Under the pieces are notes generated by a model. That model saw nothing but the letters and a program-made list of their open reading frames with translations. It made no database searches and was not told the origin of the DNA. Below, piece by piece: positions 29,132 through 42,703 of a DNA stretch of 64,000 nucleotides; positions within the stretch are counted from its first letter, which is position 1; each line of letters opens with the position of its first letter. Source of the DNA: Aphis gossypii (taxonomy: Eukaryota; Arthropoda; Insecta; Hemiptera; Aphididae); NCBI RefSeq assembly GCF_020184175.1, contig NC_065531.1:29223213-29287212 (forward strand). The letters run 5' to 3'. The translations under genes were made by a program, and so were the position numbers.

Positions 29132-29292
29132 CAGTGATGTATATAGAAATAAATTTCGGAGAGGGTTAAAAAAATGTATGATAATATTATAGTATATAAT
29201 ATTATAACAATCAAAATCAATGCCCATAACAACCATACATTTCAGGGGGAAGGGGGTTTGAACTCCTAAAACCCTCCTTATATACATCACTG
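29132..29292. mobile_element. 161-bp hAT-type MITE
   Basis: Terminal inverted repeats CAGTGATGTATATA (29132-29145) and TATATACATCACTG (29279-29292) match over 14 bases and begin with CAGTG, as hAT elements do. The flanking 8-mers are ctttaaac (left) and ccttgaac (right). They differ by two transitions, as expected for an aged 8-bp target duplication, which is the hAT length. Sub-terminal sequence (gagggtt / aaccctcc) continues the inverted symmetry. There is no coding capacity, so it would depend on a transposase elsewhere. Confidence 0.8.
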
Positions 29293-32200
29293 CCTTGAAC
29301 CTACGCAAAATAATAATAATTTAAGATGTTTATAAATTCTCATAAATATACTCATACACAATACTATTGTTCTGTCTCAACAATTTGCAATAGAATAGTA
29401 ATTTCTTAACAAATACATGTAATTAACTAAACAGAAGCAACTAGATTGAATATTTGCTAGAGGTATTTCTTCGTCTGTATTATAATAAAAACATAAATGG
29501 AAAGTATACAACTATACAGTGTAAATTGACCTTTTTTGTTGCTATAAATGTAGTGTGCAAAATGAGCGTATAAAATAGCAAATAAATCGCGTGTGCAAAA
29601 TTCAAACTAATAAGTAACGTGTCCGAAACTGAAATGCAAACTTAGTTTGAGTATAATAGGTATATGGTTACTATTCTACCGCCTACGAACGTCTTTACGC
29701 AGATAATACATCATCATGGTGGACGCGCATTGTTTTCTCGAACGAAATAAAAAGTCAATCTTCTCATCCGTAATTAATATATTATCTGCTCTAGTAATCT
29801 TGTATTCTAGAATATATAGGTAGGTTCGGATTGATATTTTTTTTTATTGTATGTAGGTATATGATCAATCATTTAAGTCGTATTATAGTATTATACATAC
29901 AGAATGTATCAACACAGGATCTCTAATATGTATAGTGATATAAACTATACATTTTTATCTATTATAGATAATACTATGATAAAATTGTTCAATTTTGTTT
30001 TTAATACCTACAAAAACAATTATATTTCTTATCGTATTAATAATCTTAAATCACTTACAAAAAATTTAATACTTATTATTGAATCACGATTTTGAATAAT
30101 TGTTTTTATATAATTATTATTGAATTTATATTCTAAAATATTAAATATTACCTACATGTATAGTGTATAGTATCAATTTAATAAGAATTTTATATGGGAA
30201 AATACGTCGATTTGGATAATTGGATGAGGAAGGGGAGCTAGATCTCACCACATGCCTTCGCTTTTTGCACCAATGAATAGCGTCAAATGTGTGAACGAAA
30301 TCAAAAGTGGTCCTATCAATCGATTTTAAAATAACAATTTTTTTCTTTCGTGGAATTGTATTATACGTCGACCTTGTATCGAAGATAAAAATTATAATAC
30401 ACTTAGGCGTGCGCTCGTTTTTACAACGAGTTTCCCGTAAAAAAAAAAAACTAGAATCGCCGGTGTAATTATACCTATTGCTGAGATCGAGGAAAAAATA
30501 CGTGACGAAATCATCGTGCCACGGACTATAACTAAATAGCGATCAGCAGCGTTCGGTGACCCAAATGTTTTTTTCCCCCAAATAATTTTCGTAATATCTT
30601 CCGTGGCCAATTTGGCGACAAATCTCGTAGACAGATCACAACAACTATATACACGTCTGTCCGACACCTGGTTTTAAATTGCAGCTCATTTTTACCCGAA
30701 TACATCAGGATCAGACAAGAGGTTTTCTGCGAGTCTAAAACATAGTACAATAATTAATAATATTAATAATAATACACAAGCTTCTGCAGACATAAACCAG
30801 ATGGTTCTGCGGCAATACTAACAATAATGTACAGTCGCGCGACGGATGCGTGAACCTATTTACAACGGTTGTAGTTTTTAAATATAAAAACAAACGTGCG
30901 TATGTGCTAATATTTTTTAATTGTTTAGTCTCGGATTTTAAGCCACGGGTGTGACTGATCGGTAAAATGTAGTGTTTCTATCGATTTCATCATTCACATT
31001 CTTTATTTAAATGCCAATTAAAATTATTTATTCTTTTATTCTCATTTCTAATGCTATTTCTGTTATCGAAGTTCATCATCCATAATCTGCATCAGTTTTA
31101 ATTCAAAACACAAAAGCATTTGACAATTTTAGTAAATTTACAATTTTTCTCAGAAAAAAAGAAAATAATTAGCAAAATATTCTATATTTTTTTAAATTAG
31201 TTTTTTTCTTTATTTATTACGAATATTGTATTAAATATAACGAAAATTACTATTATTGTTACAAAAAAAAAAAAACATTATTATTTATTATCAATCATAA
31301 ATAATAACAAACATAGAACAATAACATGACTATAGTTATAATATATAAAGCATTCTAAACAATCTAAACTCTTAGTACGCATGAAAATTATATAAAATGA
31401 AAAATATCAAAACAAATTCATCTTTATTAATTATTTTTCTGATACCATACAATGAATTACATATTATATTTTGACAAATCATTTTTCTTGTTCATAATCA
31501 TTCCTGGTTCTATTTTTTAAAAATCAATTAACCATTAAATTAATAATTATATTATTCTTATATATTTTTTATATTTTTATTCAACATAGACCATCTATAC
31601 AAATCAGCACAATAAGTTTATATAAGAGTAATTAATATATAAACGAAAAGTATGATATAAGTATCCACCCATGAGTGACATTAGGATAATTTGTTTTTTT
31701 ATAAATTACAATTTTTTAATTTTTTCATATAAAATTTTACATTTTAAATCCGGTATTCCAACACCTCTGCAAATGCTGAGTAGTTGAGTGCAATAACCTA
31801 CGATAATTTATTTATCTATTATTAATTATAGGTATTCTAATTCTGAAGAGAGTAATAGAGTAATATTTCATATATCAGCGATAGTACCTACCTTTATTAA
31901 TGTTCTAGTTAATTAATCACCCATGTAAATCCACTTAATTGACAAATTCAATTAAAAAATAGATCCATGTTTAAAAATATAATAAGTTGTACGAACAAAA
32001 AATATACAACCAAAAAATTAATGATACCTGCATTCATTTTTCATTTCCTATTACCTCGTTTATATAACGTTATAAAATATTCTAATTTGAAAATTCTTTA
32101 GGTAAAAAAAAAAAAAAAAACTAAATTTAATTATAAATTTTAATTATGATTCTATTCATAATACATTTATACATGTTAAAGTGGGATTTAGGCCTTGATA

Positions 32201-32596
32201 AATAGTAGGCATATTGACGTAGGTTTAAGGTAGTCTGCCTTGAGTGGTAAAAAGCTATTGATAATGAAAAAAATCTAAATTTACATAATATTTATTTATT
32301 ATTATTTGTTTTTGGCTGTTGAATTTAAAAGTACCCTAAAGTTGGTCGATTTCGCATCATACAATATCTTATATGCTAAAACTCAGCAGTAGGTATTACA
32401 CATACCTCAATGTTTTAAAATTTTAGTGCATAGGCATGAAATTTCCATGATTTCAACTTAATATATACAGACGTGTTATTTACTATAAATCTTCTACTCT
32501 TTGTAGACGTTGACTAACGATATATTATAATAAAATGAAGGTGTTATGTAATTTGGGCGTATGGCAGACGTAATTTTATTAAAGATCTGGCCAACC
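29293..32596. other. Gene-free AT-rich DNA
   Basis: Nothing recognised apart from A/T homopolymers (30439, 31262, 32106). A minus-strand open frame at 30392-30667 has no ATG and no recognised similarity. Confidence 0.5.
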
Positions 32597-32599
32597 TTA

Positions 32600-33233
32600 G
32601 GAAGACGCCACACCCGCATGTGTCGCCTCCGTCTTATATACATACAATATAGCAAATTTCCGTTCAGCAGAATCAATTTTATGCAGTCAGCTTTAATATT
32701 AGAGCCAATTTACCTATTATCAAATTGAAATATAATAATATTATCTAGGACGTTTCGTAGGTTTTTATTGATGTTTTAAATTTTAAGTAAGTTACAAGCA
32801 TTTTGAAGTTCTAATATTTCACATAACTATAACTCACTTAAAAATTGAAACATCAATAAAAGCCTACGAGATGACGTAGGTTAGCATATCCCAAACTTTT
32901 TCTCTGCCGGACCCTTTAGAGATAGTAAAAATTATTGCGGACCCCCTTAATAAAAATAAATTTTTCATTTTTATATATATACTATATAAAGTATTTTCAA
33001 TTTACGTTCGCAGACCCCCTCCGGTACACGTTCGGACCCCTAGGAATCCGCGGACCACAGTTTGGGAAACGCTGCCCTAGATAATATACATTTAAGTTTG
33101 TTGTATTAGGTAAATTTACTCTTATATTAAAGTTAACAACATAAAATCGATTCTGCTGAACGAAAATTTGCTATATTGTAATATGTACTCGTATAGTCGT
33201 ATGTAAGACGGAGACAAAATATGTGGCGTCCTC
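32600..33233. mobile_element. Palindromic TTA-flanked MITE (PIF/Harbinger-like), interrupted by a second MITE
   Basis: The left arm from 32600 (agacgccacac, cctccgtctta, caatatagcaaattt, cgttcagcagaatc) reappears reverse-complemented in the right arm up to 33233 (gattctgctgaacg, aaatttgctatattg, taagacggag, gtggcgtc). The symmetry continues inward (tttacct / aggtaaa, ttatctagg / cctagataa, tttttattgatgttt / aaacatcaataaaa) to a centre near 32800. TTA at 32597-32599 and 33234-33236 would be a 3-bp target duplication, typical of PIF/Harbinger. Without the 193-bp insertion the element would be about 441 bp and could fold into one long hairpin. There is no open frame. Confidence 0.8.
32882..33074. 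mobile_element. hAT-like MITE nested in the right arm of the palindromic MITE
   Basis: The ends tagcatatcccaaact (from 32882) and agtttgggaaacgctg (to 33074) are inverted copies (YAGCRTWTCCCAAACT). Repeated cggacccc-type blocks lie near both ends (32926-32946, 33011-33056). Its position is exact: it splits the right arm of the 32600-33233 palindrome at cctacg...cctagataa, so it is younger than that element. An 8-bp target duplication is not clean here. It is non-coding. Confidence 0.7.
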
Positions 33234-33478
33234 TTAACTATTATAAAAATATTTTCTAGTCGGACCTTTTTTGTCCCAGATCAATATCGGGTGTTTTATA
33301 GACGTGACGCAAGACGACCGGCATACGAGGATATTAATTTGTTATATAATATATGATATTTGCATAATATAGATTATAAGGTCATTTTTCAGCTGACAAA
33401 CCATTTTCTACCGCGGCTCATTACAAGTCTACAGCCACGTGGCACGATGATGGGATAACCAGCTATGATGCTATATAC

Positions 33479-33485
<7 letters not shown>

Positions 33486-33521
<36 letters not shown>
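33486..33521. repeat. (AT)n microsatellite
   Basis: About 18 perfect AT units, 210 bases left of the AC array. Confidence 0.95.
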
Positions 33522-33525
<4 letters not shown>

Positions 33526-33734
33526 GATAATATACAGCTATTTGTGAGTCCAGCGGAAATTTTAATGTTTATAGTTTAATATAATATAAAATTCGTATAT
33601 AAACATAAATTAATGCGAAAAAAAATGAATGTATTCTTTTTATTATTATTAATATTTTCTTGACTAGTTTTTTTTTTTTTTTGTTATTATTCAAGAATAA
33701 TAATAACAAGACTGGTGGGATACAACACACATTA

Positions 33735-33759
33735 ACACACACACACAGACACACACACA

Positions 33760-33829
<70 letters not shown>
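33735..33829. repeat. (AC)n microsatellite, about 95 bp
   Basis: Almost pure AC repeat with a few acag interruptions near its left end. The longest dinucleotide array in the window. Read in reverse it yields a meaningless Cys-Val open frame. Confidence 0.95.
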
Positions 33830-33831
<2 letters not shown>

Positions 33832-34754
33832 GAAGTTTCAGGGTCAAAACCATACGATAATCGCGGTCCCGGCGGTCTACGTTCGTGTAATTGTAATATT
33901 TATAGTTATCGTATTATATTATATATATGTATATAAATTGCGAATTTTATACAGATATAAATCTAGTTTGCGTTTGTCTATTTTCCACGGAAACCAATAA
34001 GCAAATGCATATGCGTGACTCGCGCGTTTACACTTGTGTGCGCGAAAACTACTCGGTGCGAATAATAGCTATTCGTCATAATAGAACACATATTCATACT
34101 TCATAGTACCTACCTTTAATGTTCGTCAATTCGTTATACCTACCTGTAATATTTCTATTTAATGGATTATGCAATTATTTTACGTTTGTAATAATCGACT
34201 TAATTATAATTAACACACGACGATAATTTATATGCATAGTATTATTTTATATATACACAACTACGCTATACGCTTGCGATCGCTATAGTCATACGACTAA
34301 AAAAAAAAGATAAAAAAACAACAACAAAAAACAATTGATATAGATAATAGTGTAGGTATATAATTATAGCGGAACAATTAAAAATTAATATTTTCGTAAT
34401 AAATATAATACATATATTATGTTGTGTACGTGAATAATACATAATATATTATACTCAATACAATACCTATTTATTATAATATGTACCTACGGGTGTATAG
34501 GATCTTGTTACACACGAGTGTACTTATATTTAAAATACTTTTTTGTGCGTTTCAAAAATATTATTTTCGTATAGATACTTCACACTAATGTAATTCATAA
34601 TTATACTACCGTGATATTAACTTAATTATACAGGAAGATTCGTTAATCGTGATCACCTGTTTTACTCTTCGACAGTAAATCTATTCATATTTTAATTTTT
34701 CAAACTTGTAAGTACCTATACATAAAGACTTGATTTTCATTTACTTAGATTTTA

Positions 34755-35065
34755 AACCATCTAAGGAGTGTCCTGTGGCAATATAATTTTTTTTTTCAAA
34801 TAAAAAAATAATCATTTTCATCAAAATCGGGCTATATTAGTGGAGAGTAGTTACGTACAAAGAACCTCGCAAAATGTTAGTCTACTATTCCACTAACCCA
34901 CACTTTAAATACTTATAACTCATACTAATTATTCGTTCAAATTTCAATATTTTATGTATAAAAATACTCCATAAAAAATTCTTTGCATTATTATTACAAA
35001 AAAAAATATAGGTAGGTTACCGTTTTAATTTCTTAAGTTAACCCCCAAAACCACCCTTTTAAAAA
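34755..35065. repeat. Second, divergent interspersed repeat segment
   Basis: It begins with aaggagtgtcctgtgg, sharing gtgtcctgtgg with the reverse complement of 27275-27285. It holds an imperfect 60-bp hairpin (ttagtggagagtag 34837-34850, ctactattccactaa 34882-34896) and ends near cccccaaaaccaccc. Limits and family are uncertain. Confidence 0.3.
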
Positions 35066-37816
35066 AAAAATATTAGAATTACTTATTACTTCGGATATTT
35101 TTAAATAAAAAAAAACTTTCAAACCAAATATTTTAATCTATTCTAAATATTTTATATTTGTGTGATAAAATTACTGTTACATACATTTTTAATCATCCTG
35201 TTTATATATCGTTGTTTATTACATAGGATCGAATGTTATCACAAAACGTCGATTCAGGTATATATGGCCATATACATCTAATCTTGATGTTATTCGTTTG
35301 TCTTACAGCAAAAAACATCAAATCTTTCGTCGAAATGACGGTAATTAAACGGTTTTTGCATCATCCCATCGGTTCACTCATTATGTTATATGATGTGGAT
35401 TTTCCTACTAAATATTGCGTTATCGGGCGATAAACGAACGAAAATGCAATTTAAGAATATCAACAATTTAAAACGGTCGTAAACAATATTGCAAGTCATA
35501 TAATCAATACATTTAATTTGCAAAAATAACAAACTATATAGAAGCAATGAGCAGTTTTCCTGTTCAATTAAAAATAAATAATAATTTTAGTGATTACTCA
35601 TACTATAATGCCTCGCATGTATTCAATAATATGATGTGTAATGTTGTTAGATTTCAAAAATTACGTAGTATAATTCCAAAAGCAATCTTAAACATTTAAA
35701 TTGTAATTTGTTTTTCAATGGTTTTGCTAAATTTTAAAATACATCCAAAGGTTTATTGAACATCTTATGCATTACATTAAAACCGTATTGAATATTATTA
35801 TTGTAGAAAAATATAAGACTGGGCAAGTTAATCTATTCAAAAACATAATTTGTTGATCATCATTCCTCAATGAAATTAAAAGTTTAACAGTTAATAACAT
35901 TTAAACACGAAAAGAAAGTAAGTAAATAAATTAAAAGTAACAACATTTTAACTCTTGTATGTATACCCAGAATTTTAAAAATATATCGGTTTCTTCTCAG
36001 AAATATGTCGTACTGATATTATTAAATGCATGAAAGCAATATGATATCGACAAGTGCGTTGTTTGACGTTGCAGGGATGTACAACACTATAGCGTTGCAT
36101 ATCCACCTCTTCTATAACACACGGGTAGGTACTATTTTAACAGAAAAATACTCATACAATTACCTACTATGTACACATTTATTGTCGTAAAAACGTCGTA
36201 ATAACGTTATATGTTTTATATAACACGTACCTATATGTATGGGCGGTGATATTAGGTTGCGTAACTTTTTCCTTTCGTTAACCGTTTTTGAAGTTTTTTG
36301 AAAGCGGCAAATCGTTAAAACAATAAACGCAAGTCCCGCGACGGAGCTGTTTCTGACGAGGCGCGTGTAGCGTTTATAATAATAATATATTATATAGTAT
36401 ACGGTGTCGCAAATCCGCGCGTTACATATTATTATTATATTATTATTTACCATTATATAATATACATTAATAATAATACTAAATTAACCATGAAATCGGA
36501 AATCGTTGACGATATTATTATTACTATTATATTATAATCATTAATCGTTGTTGTTATTATTTGTTGTTACGCGCGGACTCCGGTAGAATCAGCAGCGAGA
36601 CGTAGAACATAATGCGAAGATTATTATCACACAGAAACCAATGGTTTTATAACGAATAATAGTGTTGAGAATACGGATCATATTATTTTTATCATATAAT
36701 GTGTCACAGTGTTAAATATCTATGATATTATTCTAAAAATAAAGATTTCTTAACATTTTGAATTAAAAATATTATGCATACACCTACGCTATTAGCTGCG
36801 TAAGACGAGCGCACAATGTGTTTTGTGCTGATCTTTAGGGTTTGAAGTAAACAACTCCACAAAACAGGATGATTTAAAAACATAATTCACGTATGGCTAC
36901 TATATATAGCTACTGAGCTACCTACATAATGAATACTTCAAAAAAAAAAAAAAAAAAATCGTAGAGATACAACGTGTTAGCGTACTTATATATTACTTTC
37001 TAAATAAAAATATCTTGTAATACCATGAGTAACAGTGTCACTTGGAGGGACTTAAATTTTGAATTGAAATTTATAAGCTATAAGTATACGGTGTATATTA
37101 GCTAATCGTGGTACATGACATAAAGACCATTGGTCCTTCGTGATTATAGGCGGCGAAAGTATTAACAAGCTCGACCATAGTTTTGATTAATGGAACCAAA
37201 CAGATCAAGTGCTGAATTATAGCGATTACTATAATACTTGCAAACGATTACCGTTTAGCAAACGCATAATCAAAATTTCTCCGTTATCAAACAGTTTCCA
37301 AAATTTAACATTATCGAATTCCCTTTTAAATCATTACTCAGTATTGATTATACTTGCATTCATGAGTTAATGACTAATAAATTAACTTTAGTTATTAATG
37401 TTTAAAGTTATTTTATACTCAACTTTAAGAACATTTAGTTATTAATTAATAGTTAGAAATTAAATTTTTAACTCCAAAACAGTTTTCATTAAAAATGGAC
37501 GAAGAAATAGTTAACAACACATTATTTTTAGCTACTAGGTGACTCACACATAGTGATTGTGAAATATTAACATTTTTTTTTCTTTTTAATAATTAAAATT
37601 ATCTATAGGTATTTTTCAAAACATTAATTTTATTTTATGCGCACTAGCACACTTGTTAAATAGTGGTTACTACTTACTGGTTAAGCGATTATTATACTTA
37701 TGATTATACTTGTACCAATTAAATTATTAAACCAAAAAATACTTATTAGTCTTACTGATTTATTTTTATTTAAAATCCTATTATATACAGCCGACATATT
37801 ATAATATACATGTATA

Positions 37817-37842
37817 ATATATATATATATATATATATATAT
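37817..37842. repeat. (AT)n microsatellite
   Basis: Thirteen AT units in AT-rich intergenic DNA. Confidence 0.9.
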
Positions 37843-40800
37843 TTGTATATACATCGTTAAAAGTATTTAATTATTTTTTAATTTTAATATATCTTTAAAT
37901 ATAATTTTAATTAAATGTATTTTATTTTGATTTTTTTTATTAGGTCATGTTAAAAAGCTTCAAAAACTTTTAATCCTTTTTGGTTATTATTTAAGTCGAA
38001 TGCTATGGTATATTATTATTATTGTTATTAAAGTGACCGAAACAGATAACTCTATCGTATATATTATCTTATGAGATATAATATATAATAATATATAATT
38101 TAATAGTATACATAATAATATTATGAATGCTGACATAATCATAATATTTGGATCAAACTGATGACGTACATCATAAAAAGTCCAGTGACTGTCCCGACAC
38201 CGGACACGTCTCTATTATATAATATTATTAGTATTTCTTTGAATTTTGGAACTAAAAGTGATGCTACATAATATACAATCCCCAACTATTACCGGTATAT
38301 TATTGACGAGTAGCTAATTTATTTCAAACAGATAGTATCCACGCTATGCCGTCTATATTAAAATTCATATTGTGTGCGACTAATTATGTTCTCTTACATC
38401 GTAAATTTAATAGTTCAATATATTTACATTATTACATAATAGTACAGATGTGTTTCCGAGCTATTAACCAAATGTAGGTAAACACACTTTCGAGTTCAAA
38501 ACCAAAATCAACCAGACAAAGCCACTTAGATCGCGATAAACGCGTATACTCAATATTTAAAAAATCTTCGTTCGCTACTAGTGACCATTAAATACACAAT
38601 ATTATCGTCGTGTATTGTTTAATATCGTGTACCTACTGTGTATCTTAATGGTTTTGTACGATTTCGATAAAAAAATAATATGTAAAAACGATATTTTGTA
38701 CGGTCGAAGTTTTACGTTCAATATTTGAAACGCAATGAACGGCTAGACGATCGAATGACGTACTTAAGCGGACTGCGTAAATACATACATGGGTAAAGTG
38801 TATAATATGGTGTACGGACACACCTGTACGATCGCAGCGTGCAAACTATTGCTGGTAAATCGTCGCAATTGACGGCCGCAATAGAATATGTTTATAACGT
38901 ATTATTTGTTCGCCGTGGCTACTAAATATATATTACATAGGTGTGCGTAAAAGCGTATATTATTGTAATATATTCGTAGGCATCATAATACCTTATAATG
39001 GTTGTATAATACGGTCGTTAAACAATATTGTATCGCCCAATTATAATTGTAATATATTGTAACACGAAAACGTACGTCGCACTCGCGTATATATTTAAGT
39101 ACACACACACACAAACATATATAATATATATATATATATATAGTCGTATACTTATCCTTTATATACATAAAATATTAATTTACAACGTGTCCCGCTGCGT
39201 TTGCAGTCATCACCCGCCCACCTGTTTATATTATATTTTTAACACTGCTGTAGAAAATCGCTCCATCAGCCTCAATCATAATAGTGTTGTCAATACTATT
39301 ATAACATCATAAACGAATATTGACCAGAAAAATGACTTTTGATGGCACCTGAAATTTTTAGATATTTAAAACGTTTACATTCCTATACTATATATTGTAA
39401 TAATATTCTAAACTAAATAAATGTGAAAACATTTTTTCCTGTCGAGTTATCTAAGCCCAGTTTAAAGTCGAAATCAAGAAAAACACGACTATTAAATATT
39501 TTTGGAAGAATTTGATTATTGATGGAAAAAAAAAGCTCACAGTAACATGCACGACAGGGTTACACCGTGTAATATGTATAGGCAATTGGCGTGTTTTTTC
39601 TCTGTGGTTTATTTTGAATTAAAGCCAATAATTACCGACGACGACGGTCAGTATAAATGCAGTATATAATATATATTATAATACAATAGCTATATAATAT
39701 TATATATTTATATGGTATTACTCGAAAACTTAAAAAAAAGATCGCTAGTACGTTAAAATATCTCGCTTTTCATAATATTAAGTTTCAATGTGTGGTGTAT
39801 ATAGTAGAACATAGCCGAGTCATATAATACTTTGATTTTGGTGGGCGGATGATGGTTTGCTATTACTAATATTTTACTATAATTAGTAATTGCTATAATT
39901 ACATTTTACCGTGTAAACAATATCGTGTCGATTTCGTTTAATGATATAAAAACAATTTGTGAATATTTCTATTAATGTAACATTGCACGTTAGTCCGCCT
40001 CGTTGTATTTTTTTCCTTAAATTACTGTGAAATTACGTAAATGTCAATAACTACAGTTATACCAATTCATGTTAATTCCACGCTAATTATTGTTATGTTT
40101 TGGTTCAGGAAATTTTTAATGTCACTATAGTGTACAGTAGCACGAGCATTTTCACGGAGGGGGGGATATTAATTATGTATTTCCCCACTATCAACTTTTT
40201 TCCATAACCTAAATAATTTATACTTTTGATATTGAAGTATTTTCCATTAAATGAAAAATAATAGTGTGCAACTTTCGATAGTAGTTGATAAATATTTTTC
40301 AATTCGTTATTTTTCTCATATTTCTTTTTATTACATACTGACATTAAAGAAACGTATTATATTTCACCTCGACTTGGTTGGTATTAAATCTATTATATTA
40401 TTACCGAACTACAAATACAGCAAACAAAATCAAAATAAAATTGTAAATTTCCTTAAACAGCCATAATGTATTACGTTTATGTAATCATTTAATTTCTGAA
40501 CAATTAGGCATACCTATATATTTTAAATATTATAGACTATACATATTAGATATATAATAAAACTTTCTTTTACCAGATAATTCTAATAACCAACTGATTT
40601 TTTAAATGAAAACTAAAATTACAGGATAAAGGTTGTATGTGGAACTGTTATTTTTTCCGTTGTAAAGGGATATTCGTCTTTCGTGGTTTCGTTAGATATA
40701 AAAAGGTTTTATTGTCCCTGCAGCATGTCTTCGATAATTCCTGAAACAATATATCCATGTATAAAATGTTTCGAAAATCAATAAAAAGTGATTAACTTTT

Positions 40801-42595
40801 TTTAAATAAAATTTAAATCCATTTTAAATACGAGGTATAGTATTTATTAAGATTTAATGTATATTTTATTCTTAGTGCGGAGTGTTAAGATGGGAGAATA
40901 AGGGCTACGACCGCGTGATAAGCTTTGTAATCTAATTTTTTATTCCCTATCATTAAAAAATCCCGAGAACTGGCTGGCAGTAAGAGAAGAAAAGTGTGCC
41001 GTATTTATACGTTTTCCAGAGCCAGCAAGTTCAGTACATCTTGTAACTGGGGATAATTTGTTACAAGTTTCATTTAAATTAAATTGTTTTATAATTATAC
41101 AAAACACAAAACGTAAATGGACAAAAAAAGTAATATTTGAATCGTTATTTTTATCATTATAATATGTGTACTGTTGTTTCAGAATGTCAGCTTATTATAT
41201 AGTCTTGAGAGTAGATTTTTATATAGACAATTAACTCGAGCACATTTGCATATTGGAAAAAGCTCCATTCAATGTATAAAAAGAAACTATATGGAATCCT
41301 TATAATATGCATTATTACATTTCTGAAGCATTATGTAGTTTTTATGTATTATCAAATAAATGTATCACATCAACTCATATTAATTATTTTACTTTACTAA
41401 ATTACTATTTAGAGTGAATTACTCAAGGATAAGAAAACCATCTCGGAAAAGACTTATAAATACCTATATAAATTTTATTGTAAGTAACGTTACATACATT
41501 TTCAATTTAATTTAAGCTGCACATGAGGATCTCTTAATTTCTTTAGAAAGATTCGACGAGAAATATATATTATTATATAATTTCTTTATCAGGACCTGTA
41601 TTTAGTCGAATCGTCACATTACGTTTATTAAATATCCATATATCTCTGAGAGAACGAACAATGAGTTGCACGTGAAGGGTTAGGTTATAATTCACGTAAT
41701 CGCATAATTATAGGTATTAATACGGATCAATATTTATTTTATTTTCACAATGGCTTGAGGATAAAAGTTTCAATTTATTTACTTATGATGTGTTTAATAT
41801 AAAGTAGTTTTGGTTAAACGTGTATAACATAATTTTAATAATGTTTATTACTATGATCTATAATATTATTACATAATTGTATAATATTCTATTAAGGAAT
41901 TATTTTAAGATCAAGGTCAATTTTTTTTAGTGATTTGGTTGATGGTCTAGGTTAGAATGATTAGATAAATATCAAAAGTTATGTTAAACTGTAAAAAAAA
42001 ATGATGCATTGTCTTTTTTTTTAATGTAGATTCAATATTCAACTTATTTATAATATTCGAAATCCTCTACACTTTTGTGTCCTATCAACAATTTTTTCTC
42101 TGCTCAATTTCTTTTTAGGAACTTTTTTTCTGAACAACCATAAAACGGTATTTTTTAAAAACATTAAAAAGTGGCCTTGTATAAAATATAGTCCTTGGAC
42201 CACAAAGCAATGTCAAACTAAAACTTTTTAAGTATATTATATTGTATGGGTTTATCATGTTGGTAAATAACACAATAACACATCTATAGTTTATTATAAA
42301 GCAGCGTTTGATTGAATAATAATATAACTCATTGATTTCGTATAATTTATGTTTATAGGCAGATATACACATGTCTATAATGAGCATAAAAATTAACTTT
42401 ATTTTTATTCATCTAAGAAAATAAAGATCAAATATGAAGTATCTGTTATATTACTTGCTATAATAATACTCATTGGTCATTAAATAGTAATTACTAATTA
42501 TATACACGTATAACCGTTTTTTTCAATATGATGGTCTTCGGTATGTATTTTTTTTTTTAATGTCGTAATAATAAAGTATAGTGTGCATAAATATA

Positions 42596-42621
42596 AAAAA
42601 AAAAAAAAAAAAAAAAAAAAA
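42596..42621. repeat. Poly(A) run, about 26 bases
   Basis: Longest homopolymer in the window, 80 bases left of the retroposon at 42704. It could be the tail of an older insertion, but no target duplication was found for it. Confidence 0.8.
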
Positions 42622-42703
42622 CATTTTATTTTTAAATTTATATTAATTTTTATCGTAGTAAATATTAAATGTGTTGGATAAAACGTATTTGTCGGAGTAC
42701 AAC

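Larger units (their letters stand above)
33237..42703. other. Gene-free AT-rich DNA with microsatellites
   Basis: Contains the AT and AC arrays near 33500-33830, the repeat segment at 34755 and the AT array at 37817. No coding exon recognised. Confidence 0.5.

Noticed and set aside
30392..30667. 91-codon minus-strand frame
   Set aside because: No ATG start, no recognisable similarity, low-complexity Phe-rich end.
33569..33853. 94-codon frame rich in Cys-Val
   Set aside because: It is a translation of the AC microsatellite.
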